In this document: positions 23,725-35,874 of the stretch, one piece after another
How the letters are laid out: every line of letters begins with the position of its first letter
Position numbering within the stretch: position 1 is the stretch's first letter
DNA from: Megascapheus bottae
Taxonomy: Eukaryota; Chordata; Mammalia; Rodentia; Geomyidae
Length of the DNA: 64,000 bases
Assembly: GCA_024803745.1 (NCBI GenBank)
Contig: JANJXV010000013.1
Span: 35,858,501 to 35,922,500, forward strand
Direction of reading: 5' to 3'
Position numbers and translations under genes: made by a program
Notes under the pieces: generated by a model
The model's input: only the letters and a program-made list of their open reading frames with translations
Databases searched by the model: none
Told to the model about the DNA's origin: nothing

Positions 23725-25175
23725 TTTTTTGTTTTAATTTAAATTTTATTATAGAGGTGATATACTGAGGGATTACAGTTAACACATTAAGGTAATGAGT
23801 ACATTTCTTTTTTAATTTCTCCCACTCCTCCACACCCCTACCCCTTCCCTCGCAAGTTGTAAAGTTCATTTCCCACTTAGTGTCTAGTGAGTACCACTGT
23901 GAATTGGTTCACTATTTTCCCACTATTTCTGTGCTCTCTCCAAATCTGATAAACTTATACACAAGACAAAGTACAGAAATAAAAAACAGTGACAACAGGA
24001 AATAAACCAAAGAGAAAAAAAAGAAAGAAAAACTGAAAATAGCACAATAAAAATATCTGTTTTTCCTAGGTGTGGTGGCTCACATCTATAATCCTAGCTA
24101 CTCAGGAGGCTGAGGATTGCAGTTCAAAACAGCCTGGACACTAAAGTCCATGAGACTCTTTTCTCCAGTTAACCACTAGAAAACCAGATGTGGTGCTCAG
24201 GACGGTGCCCAGGCCCAGAGTTTAAGCTCCACAACTGAACAAAATCCCAGCTGTTTCCATTTCGATAAGCATCATTTTGTATGGTCATATGCACATGGCT
24301 ATTGAGTCATTGTAATTCTTTTCCTAAGAATATCCTCTTTTGTTCTTACTTTGCAAGTGCTTAGAGTGCTGTTTAATCATGTCAAGTGTCTTTTTACTAT
24401 CCATTGGATTGATTTGTAGATTTATAGACTTCATTTAGTTATTACAAATGAGGGAAACCATGCAGCCTCTGTTTCTTTGGGTCTGGCTTACTTCACTTAA
24501 TCTAACTTTTCCCAAGTCTTTCCATTTCCTTACAAATGGGGAAATACTAGTTTTCTGATGGAAGCATGGAATTTTATTATGTACATATATCATATTTTCT
24601 TGATCCATTAATCAACTGAGGGACATCTTGGTTGATTCCATATCTTAGCTATGGTAAATAATGTTGCAATGAATATAGTTATGCTTTCATGTGGCCTTGC
24701 TTTTGATCATTTGGGCAAGCTTTGACCTGTTCCAAGGAGCTCTAGCATATCCCCCAGACCTTCCTATAATACTTTTAATATATCTGGTCTTACATTGAGG
24801 CCTTTAATCTGTTGGAATTGATTGTGGTGCAGGGTGATAAATACCTAACTTCAGTTTTCTACATGTGTATAACTAATTCTGCCAGCACCCTCTGTCTTTC
24901 TTTTGTCCTGTGTTTTTTGCTCCCTTATGAAAAATTATGTGGCTATAGGTCTGTGGGTTCATTTCTGGGTCTTCAATTCTAGTCCATTGGACCTCAAGCC
25001 TGTTTATGTACCAGTATCAACCTTTGTTTTTTTAATATCTGTAGCTTTGTAATAGAGTTTGAAGTTCAGCACTGTTCTTCCTGCTAAGGATTGGTTTTAC
25101 CTATGCAGTGTCTTCTATTATTCCATATGAATTTTTGGATTGGTACATTTTAACTTCTTATACCTGCTACCCATA
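23725..25175 (-). repeat. Old L1 (ORF2 end and 3' UTR), carrying a SINE
   Basis: The 3' UTR lies at 23725-24060. ORF2 C-terminal sequence on the reverse strand starts at about 24480 and extends to about 25170 ('ctgtagctttgtaatagagtttgaa' and similar). A composite SINE interrupts it at 24065-24245. It is more diverged than the L1 copies at 2814 and 31829. Confidence 0.8.
24065..24245 (+). repeat. 7SL-ID composite SINE inside old L1
   Basis: 'ctaggtgtggtggctcacatctat' to 'agctccacaactgaacaaaa', with a shortened ID half. Confidence 0.88.
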
Positions 25176-25204
25176 TATCCTCATTCCTCACTGTTACAAG
25201 AAAA

Positions 25205-25300
25205 ATAGGGATTGAAAGTGTGGCTCCGCTGGTAGAACGCCAGCCAGTGAGTAAAAATGTCAGGCACTGAGTTTGAGTCCTAGTGTTGAATTAAAAAAAA
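25205..25300 (+). repeat. ID-related SINE fragment
   Basis: 'gtgtggctccgctggtagaacgcc' then an A-rich tail. Confidence 0.65.
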
Positions 25301-26045
25301 TAATGTATCTTGCTTCTAGCAGTACTGAGACTTCCTCAGATAACACTGGAGATGCTGGTTCAGCCAGCTTGCATTGTCACAAAGATGAACTCTCACCTTT
25401 GTGACGCAGCAGAAACTGCTGCTGTGGCTGTGAAGGTTAATGTTCAGTTTCCTCGTGAAATATAAGAATGTCAGAAGGAGCTCTAAGAGGTCCACAGTGT
25501 TTGTGCTGTCTCTCCTTGCTGGCCCTGCACCTCCTGATCCCAGTGATAGCAGGAGGTTTATGATTTAGAACCTTAGCTGATCTACATAATCCATTAAAAT
25601 GTCACTTTTTTAATTGCAGAAGCAATACCTCTGAAGCGCACACCTGCAGCTGGTGGAATTTATAGCCAGGATGCAGTGCAATTTGTGTTGAGAATGAATG
25701 TAGCTACCTTTACTATGCCTGGCTGCCGTCTGATCATCCTCAGAAATGAGAAGCTGGTAAAAATGGCACCCTCTGAGCTGTTGGTATTCTTTTCTTTGGA
25801 CCCTCATTTCTTATCCTCAGTAATTGCTCTGCTGATGCCATATTTATGCAACTATCATCAGTGAGAATGGATTTGACAGAGGCTTTGGAAACTGAGTGCT
25901 TATAGGATGTGGTTGACCACAATGGGCCAAGAACATGCCATAGGAACCTTTAGTCAGTGCATCGTAGATTCTGCCTAGGTTCATATGATGCACACAGGAT
26001 TTATTTCTAGGATCCCAGGACAACAACTACTTCATTCTCTTCTTT
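25301..26045. other. No gene recognised
   Basis: No clear repeats or exons. Confidence 0.4.
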
Positions 26046-26435
26046 TTCTTCCATTTTCTTAGCACATAATAGATGGATGAAGAGACTTCATTGTGATATT
26101 TCCATACATGTGTATAATAAATTTTGATCACTAGATCATCCCCCTCTTAAAAATAATTTGATGAATTTACTATTAGTTTGTTTTCATGCATATACATAAA
26201 GTCTTTCAACCATATTCATCCACCCCTCTTCACACTCTCTTTCAATCCTCACCACTCCCATGGAATGCTCTCTCCCCTGCAAACAGAACCTATTGTATAT
26301 TCCTGTAACTCATTTTTAAGAACTAGATTCCACATATGAGAGAAAACATTTGATAGTTGTCTTTCTCACTCTGGCTTATTTTGCTTAATACCATGATTTT
26401 TAGTTCTACCCGTTTTCCTGCAGATGACCTAATTT

Positions 26436-26620
26436 CATTTTTTTTTTTGCCAGTCCTGGGCTTTGAACTCAGGGGCTGGGCGCTGTCCTTGGGCTTTACT
26501 ACTTGAGCTACAGCACCATTTCTGGCTTTGTTCTATGTATGTGGTACTGAGGAGTTGAACTCAGGTCTTTGTGCAAGCTAGGCAAGCACTCTACCACTAG
26601 GCTAAACTCCTGTCCCCCCT
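26436..26620 (-). repeat. ID dimer SINE
   Basis: 'tttttttgccagtcctgggctttgaac' to 'ctaccactaggctaaactcctg'. Confidence 0.92.
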
Positions 26621-26912
26621 TTTTTGTGGGTTATGGGGCTTGAACTCTGAGCCTGGGTGCTGCCCCTGAGCTCTTCAGCTCAAGGCTACCACCCTTCATT
26701 CTTTTTTTTAAATGAAAAAGTTCCTTGCATTCTTGCCTAGCTGGAACTTCGCCACTTGAGCTACACCTCTAATCTGATATTTTGCTGTTTAATTGGAGAT
26801 AGAACCTTGCCAATTTCTCTGCCTGGGCTGACTTTGAACTATAATTCTCAGATCTCACCATCTTGAGTATCTGGGGTTACAAATGTGAGCCATTGGTGCA
26901 CAACTATAGTTT
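26621..26912 (-). repeat. 7SL-ID composite SINE with internal insertion
   Basis: The ID half at 26625-26690 is separated from 'cttcgccacttgagctacacc' by about 60 bp of T/A-rich sequence; the 7SL half follows to 'gagccattggtgca'. Confidence 0.85.
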
Positions 26913-26941
26913 CATTCTCTCTGAATGAATAATAATCTAAA

Positions 26942-26988
<47 letters not shown>
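26942..26988 (+). repeat. (GATA)n microsatellite
   Basis: About 11 perfect ATAG units inside the old L1. Confidence 0.98.
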
Positions 26989-27075
26989 CTTTGCTTTATC
27001 CATTCCTCAACTGAGAGAAACCTAGGCCAATTCCAAAACTTGGCTATTGTGAACAGTAAACATGGGAGTGTAGGT

Positions 27076-28100
27076 ATTCCAGGCCTGTTTATGTTCAAAG
27101 TATTCTGATTTGGGGGATGTTAACATTGGACTCAGGCTTTTGTATTGCTCACCAGAAATCTGAAACCCTTAGAAAGTAAAATGTGGGGTGATACTGTGTG
27201 GGGCACAATGCCCCTGGGGGCTCTGGGAGTGAGGGAGACTGAGTTGGCTGCACAGGACTCTGGTACCGAGGTCTCTTCCATACCTGCTGGTCCTCCAGTA
27301 AGCCTGGGCCTTGTTCTGTGGCTTCTTGCAGTGTGCTTGGTGTTATGTTGGGGATGTTCCTGAAGCTTCATCTCTGGAGAACCCTTCTACAGCCTCCCAC
27401 CAAATTCCCTAAGTCATATTATCCTTAGTAAATCCTCTCCTGCTTATTTTGGATTCTTTGTGATGAAATTCTGATGGCTACACAAGGATGGTAATATCTT
27501 ACTCAAGGTGTTACTGGGGGACTCCTGAGATAACATATGTCATATATCTGTAAGGACTTGGTGCTCAGTAAAGACAAGTTCTTTTCAGAAAAAGAACTGA
27601 TTTTCCAACTAGATGCTATTGAGGGAGAGCATCGGAACATCTCCTGTTAACCAGAGAATCAACCATGCAGTGTTATAGAACACCTGTGTGTGTGGGTCCC
27701 ATAAACTCTGAAATTTCCTGGTTACTCAGGTGTATCTGTGCTATACTAAACCTTAGCACCCAGGATGGATGGACTTCATGTTCCAAGACCTCTTTAGAGA
27801 CCCTGGCCTGGGGTTGTCTGCAGAGTCCATGGCTAGAATCTCCTTTTATAGACAGAAAATGTCAAGGCCTCTGGAATTTGACTGTGCCTGTTCAAATGCT
27901 AGATATTAAGTTAGCAACTCTGTGTTTGTGAGATTCAGCTTTCCATCTGTCAAGTAGAATGTTAGGTACCTACCCTGCAGCCTCCTTGTGAGGCTCTGAC
28001 AAGGTAATGCTTCTGTGAGACTCAGCTTAGCTGGCATATTTGGAATACATGCACAACAAACATCACTTATCATTAGCCTAAGATGCTAAGTTTCTACAGT
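27076..28100. other. No gene; MIR-like piece at about 27920-28030
   Basis: 'tttccatctgtcaagtagaatg...tccttgtgaggctctgacaaggtaatg' follows MIR 3' order. Nothing else can be named. Confidence 0.45.
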
Positions 28101-28103
28101 TTC

Positions 28104-28273
28104 TTTTTTTTTGCCAGTCCTGGGGCTTGAATTCAGGGCCTGAGCACTGTCCTACCACTTGAGCCACAGCACCACTTCCAATTTTTTCTATGTATGTGGT
28201 ACTAAAGAATCGAATCTGGGTCTTTGTACATCCTAGGCAAGCACTCTACCACTAGGCCAAACTCCTGGCCCCT
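28104..28273 (-). repeat. ID dimer SINE
   Basis: 'ttttttgccagtcctggggcttgaat' to 'actaggccaaactcctggcccc', with a deletion after 'gagcactgtcc'. Confidence 0.9.
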
Positions 28274-28985
28274 ATTTTTTTTTATGGACATAACTGAACT
28301 TTTGAATTGGGCTAATATTTTCTTAAACCATACCATATGACAACAGCATATGACTAATCAAGGCACTAACCAATGAAAAGTAACTACCTTGGAGAAGCCA
28401 CATACTTCTCATTGAAGGGAAGGCAGTGATTGTTCACATTTGCATATCAGCATTGGGTAGTAGCATGTTCTTTGGGATATTTAGTTGCTAGGAGCACTCT
28501 TTACTATATCAATCAGAGGTAGGGATTTCAATGCAAGGCTATAGGTATGCAACCCCAGAAGAGAAAGTGCTGCTGGGATTAGTGAGAGGAGCACCATTAG
28601 ATCCAGGGTAAGGGCTGTGGGCTCAGATATGGTTGAGTGCATCCCCCTAAAAGCTCACAAATTGGAGGTACGACCCTCAGGATGAAGGTGTTGAGATGTG
28701 AACTAGTGGAGATGTTAATAGTGCTTTGTGGCGTAGAGTTATCCCATGAGATAACTTATAAAGGCTTTAAAACAATGTCTTATACAACAACCTCTTACAG
28801 CAAGTACTCATTGTTTCTTTTCTCTTTGATGATCTCAGCAATGGGTGATGAAAGAACCTGGAGAGGAGTTCAGGGTTGGAAGACTGGAAATACAACCGGA
28901 TCCCTGGGTGTTAGAGAAAGGTGAATTAGCACCAAGGTTGTAGTGAGGAGCATGCAAGAAGTACTTGGCTGAAATGAACTGACTT
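28274..28985. other. No gene recognised
   Basis: No repeat or coding signal seen. Confidence 0.4.
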
Positions 28986-28999
28986 TTTTGTTGTTTTTT

Positions 29000-29213
29000 T
29001 TTCTTTTTCTTTTTCTTTTTTTTTTTTTTGCCAGTCCTGGGCATGGGCTCAGGGCTTGAGCACTGTCCTTGGACTTTCTCAAGGCTAGAACTCTACCACT
29101 TGAGCCTCAGCACCACTTCCGGCTTTTTGCTATGTATGTGGTACCCAGGAATCGAACCCCGGTCTTCATGCATGCTAGGCAAGCACTCTACCACTAGGCC
29201 AAACTCCGGCCCC
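29000..29213 (-). repeat. ID dimer SINE, little diverged
   Basis: Long T-rich tail complement (29000-29029), then a clean copy to 'aaactccggcccc'. A 'tgttgttttt' duplication flanks it (28989 and 29214). Confidence 0.93.
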
Positions 29214-29224
29214 TGTTGTTTTTT

Positions 29225-29463
29225 ATTTTTGCTTTTTGTCTGTCCTGGGGCTTAGACTCTGGGCCTTGGCGCTGTCCCTGAGCTCTTTAGCTCAAGGCTA
29301 CCACCCTATCCTTGAGCCACAGTGCCACTTCCAGTTTTCTGGTGGTTAATTGGAGATAAGAGTCTCATGGACTTTAGTGCCCAGGCTGGCTTTGAACCAT
29401 GATCCTCAGACCTCAGCCTCCTGAGTAGCTAGGATTATAGGTGTGAGCCACCACGACCGGCTA
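29225..29463 (-). repeat. 7SL-ID composite SINE
   Basis: 'tttttgtctgtcctggggcttagac' to 'gtgtgagccaccacgaccggct', well preserved. Confidence 0.93.
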
Positions 29464-29479
29464 TAAACTAAGTTTTGAC

Positions 29480-29850
29480 AATATTTTTATTTCTGGAATG
29501 AAATGCATACATTTATTTCTGAAAATATGGACCTTTAAGAGGTGAGGTCTAGTAGGAAATAGGTCTCTAACTGATGAATGGATTAAGGGAGCCCTCAGAA
29601 AACTTCTGGTTAAAAGAATAAAAGTTATTATATAAATTCTATTGAGAGTAAGCTTTAGCCCTGAATCTCTCCCCCTATTCTGGCTTCTTGTCTGGCAGTG
29701 TGATCTTGCCCTTTTGCTTGCATTCCTTCCATGAGGTTTGTTTCATAGCCAAATAAATGCCAGTCCCCAAAGCAGAGAGCCATATAAACTTCTTTTCTTT
29801 TTGAAGTTAGCCTTCCTCAGATACATTACTATAGTAACAAAAACAAACAA
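29480..29850 (+). repeat. MaLR-type LTR, old
   Basis: Order of 'gacctttaagaggtgaggtctag', 'gagccctcagaa', 'gccaaataaatgcc' and terminal 'cctcagatacattactatagtaacaaaaacaaac' fits a solo ERVL-MaLR LTR. No coding part remains. Confidence 0.65.
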
Positions 29851-30235
29851 ATGCAGTGTCTTTTGTTTCTGCCTCTCTCTTCCCCTTTTCATTTAGTCTG
29901 CCCCCCCCCACAAATTAGCTAATTTCCATTTCTCTTGAGTCTTTTCTTTTATGCTAATCTGAAGACTCTCTGGGTCCATTGGACAAAAGCCAAGCATGGA
30001 GCTTAGTGAACTCTGGCCCACCACTCTCCTGGTTGTTAGGAGAACAGAAGTGATTGGCTTCCTGTGAAACAGGTGGTTACTCTTGAATCAGTCAGCAAGC
30101 CAGGAGAATTGGTAGTGATTTTCAAGATAGGGACATTTGTTGAAGAAAGAGGCTCCAAATGTTACATCAGTAGATACCATTTGGCACCAGCAAGCAGAGT
30201 GATAACCATTTATTGATTATTCATCTTAAAAAAAT

Positions 30236-30423
30236 TTTTCCAGTCCTGGTTCTTGAACTCAGGGTCTGGGCATTGTTCTTGAGCTTTCTCAAGACTAGCA
30301 CTCTACCCTTGAGCCACAGCACCACTTTTGGCTTTTTCTGTATATGTGGTACCAAGGAATCCAACCAAGGGCTTTGTGTATGCTAGGCAAGCACTCTACC
30401 ACTAGGCCACAATTCCAGCCCCA
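30236..30423 (-). repeat. ID dimer SINE
   Basis: 'ttttccagtcctggttcttgaactc' to 'accactaggccacaattccagcccc'. Confidence 0.92.
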
Positions 30424-30651
30424 TAGTCATCCATTATTATTCGCTGTCCCAAACTGAATACCAAGACTGCACTACTATTCCCAGGTTATATTGTTCCTAC
30501 TATCATCTAAGCCATCTGTCCTAAGAAACACATGATGAAGGAACATGGTATTGAAACCTCTTATGTCAGGCCCAGGAGCATGTCACTTGCAAAGGTTAAA
30601 TCTCATTGTAATGTGAGCTATACAGCTTCCCATCTGCACTGCTCACCATAT

Positions 30652-30990
30652 AGGGCTGGACACAGTGGGTCAAGCTTGTAACCCTGGCTGGTTGGGAGGT
30701 AGATATCTGGAGGATCATGCAGTTCAAAGCCAGCCTGGGCAAAGTGTTCATGAAACTCTATCTCAACCACTAGCTAGGGGAATTGGTGTGCACCTGTCAT
30801 TCCAGCTATGCAGGGGGCACAAATGGAAGGATAGTGGTATAGGCCTGCTGGGCATACACTGAGAGCCTATCTCTAAAATAGTCAACACAAGGGCTGGAGG
30901 TGTGTCTCAAGTAGTAGAGTGCTTGCCTAGCAAGTACAAGACCTTGAGTTCAAACCTCAATACCGGTAAACCTAACCAAACCAAACAACC
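30652..30990 (+). repeat. B1-like plus ID composite with long middle
   Basis: A B1-like start (ggctggacacagtgggtcaagctt) is followed by a second segment ('gtgtgcacctgtcattccagcta') and an ID unit at 30892-30970 (agtagtagagtgcttgcctagcaag). This is an older B4-like arrangement. Confidence 0.75.
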
Positions 30991-31815
30991 CAAATTACCT
31001 GACAACCTGGCGATACCTAGCTCTCTCTTCAGAGATTAAACATTAAACTTGGATTGCAGTAACCTGGAGGAACAATATACAACAAAACTATCAAGATATA
31101 TTTTATCCATAAACTGTTCAATGATGACTCTTGTACTACTTCATAAAGATCATAATAATATTTAGAATAGTGGTTTATGTAAAATAATTGAAAAATATCT
31201 TTTATCGAGAGAGTTCATGTCCCAAAATGTGTGGTGGAAATCACAGATTGATTAAGCAAGCTATGTTCTTCTTAGCCTTACAGTGACTGGCAATGGCTTT
31301 GCTGGCACCTCAAGAGGGTCATCCTAATGGTCTCATTTTCTGTGCCGGCTTTGGAAGACTTCATTGAAAATCCAACCCCCTCTAAAAGATCTTTGTGTCT
31401 TGAGAAAGCTCATTTCTCCTGGCCTCACATCACTGTGCTTCCATACAAGGAGGTATAGAGCAGTTATTTCAGTAGGTTTTGCCTGTGACCTTCCCGGTGT
31501 CTTTATTTAATTACAGTTTTATGAACTCTTTATACACTATTCTTTGCAGCCCCAGAATCATGCTCAGGAGACAGATACTGATTCTTTTTTTCTCTCAGTC
31601 AATTTAAAGGCTTTACCATCTGGGAATTTTAGTAACTTGTGAAAAGCAAATGGATGCCACATTTTCAGGATTTTGCATCCCTGATTGTAGGATTGTTGTG
31701 CATGAAATGTACAGCAATCATATAAGCTTGTTTTATGAAACTAATTATTAGAATAGATTTCAAGTGGATGATGTCTTATTTAAGTTGATTTATTGTCACA
31801 ATGTCTACTTGGTTT
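30991..31815. other. No gene recognised
   Basis: AT-rich, few repeats. Confidence 0.4.
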
Positions 31816-31828
31816 ATAAAAGGCCATA

Positions 31829-33213
31829 TTTTTCATATATTTTATTGTAATTAATAGAAGGGTTACATTATATTCACCAGATAGAAGGTGCATTACCTCA
31901 CATACATTGGTACCCTTTCTCATGTCATGGTCCCCATTTCCCTCTCCCCCCCACCACTCATGTTGTTTTCCCCCCTTCCCTATCCAATTTCAGTTAACCC
32001 ATCTGATACAATATATCAGATAACAAGGTGAAATACTGTAACAATATGAGATAACCAAGGGACAGCAAAAGAGATGAGAGATAACATAGTACATTAAGGA
32101 CAATAATCACTCATTCCATGGCTTTTGTTTCTATATCCTGAAGGTCCTTTCATTTAGCATCATACTATCTGGCCTTATGTATCTAGGTTTTGTTCTATTG
32201 TAAATCTCTGCTAGGAGAGCCCAAGATTTCTACTGATTATGACAACTGAGGGAGACTATTGGACCTATGTTCCTTTGAGTCTGGCTTACTTCACTTAATA
32301 TGATTTTTTCTAAGTCTTTCCATTTCCTTACAAATGGGGTGATGTCATTCTTTCTGACAACAGCATAGAATTCCATTGTGTATAAATACTACATCTTGTT
32401 GATCCATTCATCAACTGAGGGACATCTGGGTTGGTTCCATATCTTTGCTATGGTAAATAGTGCTGCAATGAACATCACTGTGCTAGTGGATTTAGTATGT
32501 CCTTGTTTCTGGATGATTGGGTAAATACCAAGTAGTGGAATTGCTGGGTCATAGGGGAGCTCTATGTTTAGTCTTTTGAGAAACTGCCACACTGCTTTCC
32601 ATAGTGGTTGAACGACTTTACACTCCCACCAACCGTGTAGTAGTAATCCCTCCTGGCCACATCCCCTCCAGCATCTGTTGTTATTAGTTTTCTTGATCCT
32701 GGCCATTCTAACTGGAGTGAGGTGGAATCTTAGAGTTGTTTTGATTTGCATTTCTTTTATGGCCAGCGATGTTGAGCATTTCTTCATGTGTCTATAGGCC
32801 ATTCTTTTTTTTTTTGCCAGTCCTGGGCTTGAGCTCAGGACCTGAGCACTGTCCTTGGACTTTCTCAAGGCTACCACTTGAGCCTCAGCACCACTTCTGC
32901 CTTTTTTCTATGTATGTGGTATCAAGGAATCGAACCCAGGTCTTCATGCATGCTAGGCAAGCACTTTAACCACTAGGCCAAACTCCCGGCCCATTATAGG
33001 CCATTCTTATTGCTTCTTCAGAGAAGACTCTCTTTAAGTCTTTGGCCCATCTTTTAATGGAATGGTTGTTTCTTTGGAGATTAATTTTGGGGTGATTCAA
33101 TTTTTTGAGCTGTTGATATATTTTAGATATGAGGCCTTTGTCCATTGTATGGTTAGTGAAGATCTTCTCCCATTCTGTAGGCTTTCTAGTTAACTTGCTA
33201 GCTATGTCCTTTG
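31829..33213 (-). mobile_element. 5'-truncated L1 in reverse orientation, carrying a SINE
   Basis: Bounded by taaaaggccata at 31817-31828 and 33214-33225 (12 bp). The reverse strand gives ORF2 C-terminal sequence from about 33210 down to about 32340 and a 3' UTR with a C-rich run (G-rich on its own strand) at 31940-31990. The tail is at 31829-31860. The body is nearly collinear with the L1 at 4140-5330. Confidence 0.95.
32807..32994 (-). repeat. ID dimer SINE inserted in L1
   Basis: Flanked by a 14-bp duplication, tataggccattctt (32793-32806 and 32995-33008). Both it and the L1 lie in reverse orientation, so a fused SINE-ORF2 reading frame appears on the reverse strand. Confidence 0.96.
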
Positions 33214-33324
33214 TAAAAGGCCATACTTTAAAAGACTTGCAAGTTAATTTGGATTTCCTGAGAACATGAAACATTCATAAGCCATCATTTCTTTTTTCTT
33301 TAATAAAGGTTTATTTACCTGAAT

Positions 33325-33578
33325 CAATGTATTTCTTTTTTCTTTTGTCGGTTGTGGGGCTTGAACTCTGGGCCTGGGCACTGTCCCTGGGCTCTTCAGC
33401 TCAAGTCTACCACCCTACCTCTTGAGCCACAGCCCCACTTCTGGTTTTCTGGTGATTAATTGGAAATAAGCATCTCATGGACTTTAGTGGCCAGGCTGGC
33501 TTTGAACCATGATCCTCAGATGTCAGCCTCCTGAGTAGCTAGGATTACAGGTGTGAGCCACCGAGCCTGGCTCAGTGC
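33325..33578 (-). repeat. 7SL-ID composite SINE, well preserved
   Basis: 'ttttgtcggttgtggggcttgaac' to 'ggtgtgagccaccgagcctggct'. Confidence 0.93.
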
Positions 33579-33689
33579 ATTTCTTAAAGGCTCCAATTTC
33601 ATACCACACGTACTAGGTTGCTGATGTCCTTCCACTTCTGTAAAAATAAGTCTTGCCAACCATGCTTTATTTCTTAACTATTGTTATTT

Positions 33690-33945
33690 TTAAGTAGTTA
33701 TTCAAAGGAGTTTCCATTCAACAAAGCAATTTATAAAATACAGAATGTCTCGATCAGTTGTCACCCATTTCATCATTCTACCCCATCCCTCCCAATGTCA
33801 CATCTTTTCTCGAGTTTCTTAATTTCATAAGATATGCATTGAGTTTTATGACTGTATTCTCCCCCACTTTCTATCTTCATTTGTCTACCCCACTCCCTTT
33901 AACCCCACCCTCTTTGTAAATACTGATTTTTTGGTGTTTATTTTT
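33690..33945 (-). repeat. Possible L1 3' UTR fragment
   Basis: C-rich 'tctaccccactccctttaacccc' type sequence of older L1 3' ends; uncertain. Confidence 0.4.
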
Positions 33946-34014
33946 GTTGCACTGTGAGTTAACTTTTCTAAGGCATTATACCATTTGAGGTCTCTCCTGA
34001 ATGTACCATTACGT

Positions 34015-34080
34015 ACCCTGGGGCTTGAACTCAGGGCCTGGGCAAGCACTCTGCCCCAAAGCCACATTCTCAGCCCCATG
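34015..34080 (-). repeat. ID SINE fragment
   Basis: 'cctggggcttgaactcaggg' joined directly to 'gcaagcactctgcc...ctcagcccc'; the middle is deleted. Confidence 0.8.
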
Positions 34081-34084
34081 TTGT

Positions 34085-34673
34085 ATGTTCTTCATTTAGA
34101 CCTCAATCACTTTTTGACCCTCTCCTGTCACTTCTGTGCAATCATTTATCTCCTGGATTTCTCGTCTGGTGTAACATGATGTACCTGTTGCAGTGGTGAA
34201 AAGAACGCTTGTTATATAGAAGCTATGCCTGGCCTCCATTTCTAGTACAAGACTTTAGACCAATCATGGAACCCCTCTTTGCCCCATGTCTTCTTCTAAA
34301 AGTGAACAGTTCTGGACTAGATGCTAAAAGAAACCTTCAGGATGACCTTGTCTAGGGACTTTGTTCACTCTCATTCTGCAGATATAACACCCTGGCAGAC
34401 ATTGCTAACCGATCCCACACCCTTGGAACTTTGATTAGAATTCTTCACAGCAATTTAGAAAGCCACTACTAGGATCGTCACATGCAACCAACTTAGCTAT
34501 TTCAGAATAAGAAATAGAAGCCTTCATGTCTACCAACCATTTGTCCTCTTACCCTTGTAAGTGGAAGATGAGAGGCACAAAGCCATTACTTTTATTTCCT
34601 AAAATTACAAAGGAAAACAAAGGTTCACCTCTGCTTCTTATCTTCCCAGTAATTCCTAAACAATTTTCCTTAA
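34085..34673. other. No gene; weak MIR-like signal at 34200-34330
   Basis: 'agactttagaccaatcatggaacccctctttgcc' could be a decayed MIR core. Confidence 0.35.
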
Positions 34674-34686
34674 AACAATTATAATT

Positions 34687-34775
34687 GTTATATCTATTTT
34701 TATTATAATTAATAAAAGGGTTACATGATATTTGCCAGATAAATGGTACATTGATTCCCATACATTGATACCCTT
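34687..34775 (-). mobile_element. 89-bp L1 3'-end insertion
   Basis: Aacaattataatt at 34674-34686 recurs at 34776-34788. The insert is a reverse-strand L1 tail plus the terminal 3' UTR. Confidence 0.9.
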
Positions 34776-34788
34776 AACAATTATAATT

Positions 34789-35870
34789 TTTGAAAGCCTG
34801 TGTATTTCCAACTTCCATCTAACCTAGACTTGAATGTCCCCTGTGGTCAAAGAATTGACAGTTGTTTTAAAGCAAGAGATAGAATCAGCCACCAAGAAGT
34901 AGACCAGCTGGCTTTGCAATTGTGTGGTGGCAGGCCACTGGGAGTTATTTTACCTTCTTGAAAATCTATTTTCTGTAGCTATATTTAGCCTGGAGAAAGA
35001 TCCTTACATTCTTAGCTCAAATTATGTTCAATGTGCCTAATTGCTGTTACTCTCAGAGATGATATTGAATGAGGTCATATCTTCAATTCACATTTCCCAT
35101 CTCTATTTACGAATGGCACAGCTTTGGAACATCTGCTCTGCCTGTGCGATGCTCGCTTTTGCAGATGATGCAGCTGAAATGGCTGGTGGCAGAATCGTTT
35201 CCTCGACGACGATGATGCTAGGGAACATCTCTCCCTTACTGCTTTCCCAGCTACCTATCGTTTGTAAAGTTGCCTTCAGAGTTAAGCTCCCCATGGGAGA
35301 TGAGTTCACACTTCTAAGGCAGCACCTGTCTCTTGTTTCTGCTGAAGGGCTGCCTGGCAGACTCCATGTGGCAGGGCCACCTTATAACAGCCCTATTGCA
35401 AGGGGAGCCATTGGCCTACAGTGAAAGGAGACTGAAGCAGATAGAACAGTAAAGGGGCCAGCAGTAGCTTTCTAGTAAAAGGAGACTTTGGTGTTGGTAG
35501 AAAAGGTGGCAACACCAAGCTTTATTTCCCCTTAGGATGGAATAACACAACAAAACCCGGAGGAAAGGGGGACCTATAAAGTACATCATCTGAATATAAA
35601 TGCTTGTTGTACTATTTACTTCCCATTTTGAATGGCCATAAGTTAATAAAAGTGAGGGTTTAAATGCTCCCATTTCTGGAAGTAACTGGTCATTTTTAGA
35701 AAATAGAGGATCAGGCACCAGCAGCGTGGTCCAGGCTGTGGAGACTCTACAGGTTAACAGACTGGAACTCTTTGTCATGTGTACTGTAGGAGAACAGGAA
35801 TGGACAGAGAGAGCCTGAATAGCAAAAGAAACTTCAAAGGCATATCAACATAAATACTTTTATTGGAAAT
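34789..35870. other. No gene recognised
   Basis: Contains the 127-codon ORF at 35041-35424, with no start context, domain or splice flank that I can support. Confidence 0.4.
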
Positions 35871-35874
35871 GATG

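Larger units (their letters stand above)
26050..27075 (-). repeat. Old L1 fragment interrupted by two SINEs
   Basis: L1 sequence at 26050-26440 resumes at about 26910-27075 ('ccattcctcaactgagagaaacctagg', reverse ORF2 C-terminus). Confidence 0.75.

Noticed and set aside
26942..26988. Regular short repeat that could suggest an array
   Set aside because: Simple GATA microsatellite; no spacers, and the window is mammalian, so no CRISPR.
32389..32877. 162-codon reverse-strand ORF
   Set aside because: It is a chance fusion of the inserted SINE with L1 ORF2 sequence.
35041..35424. 127-codon plus-strand ORF
   Set aside because: No recognisable domain, no splice or promoter context, and length within chance for this window.
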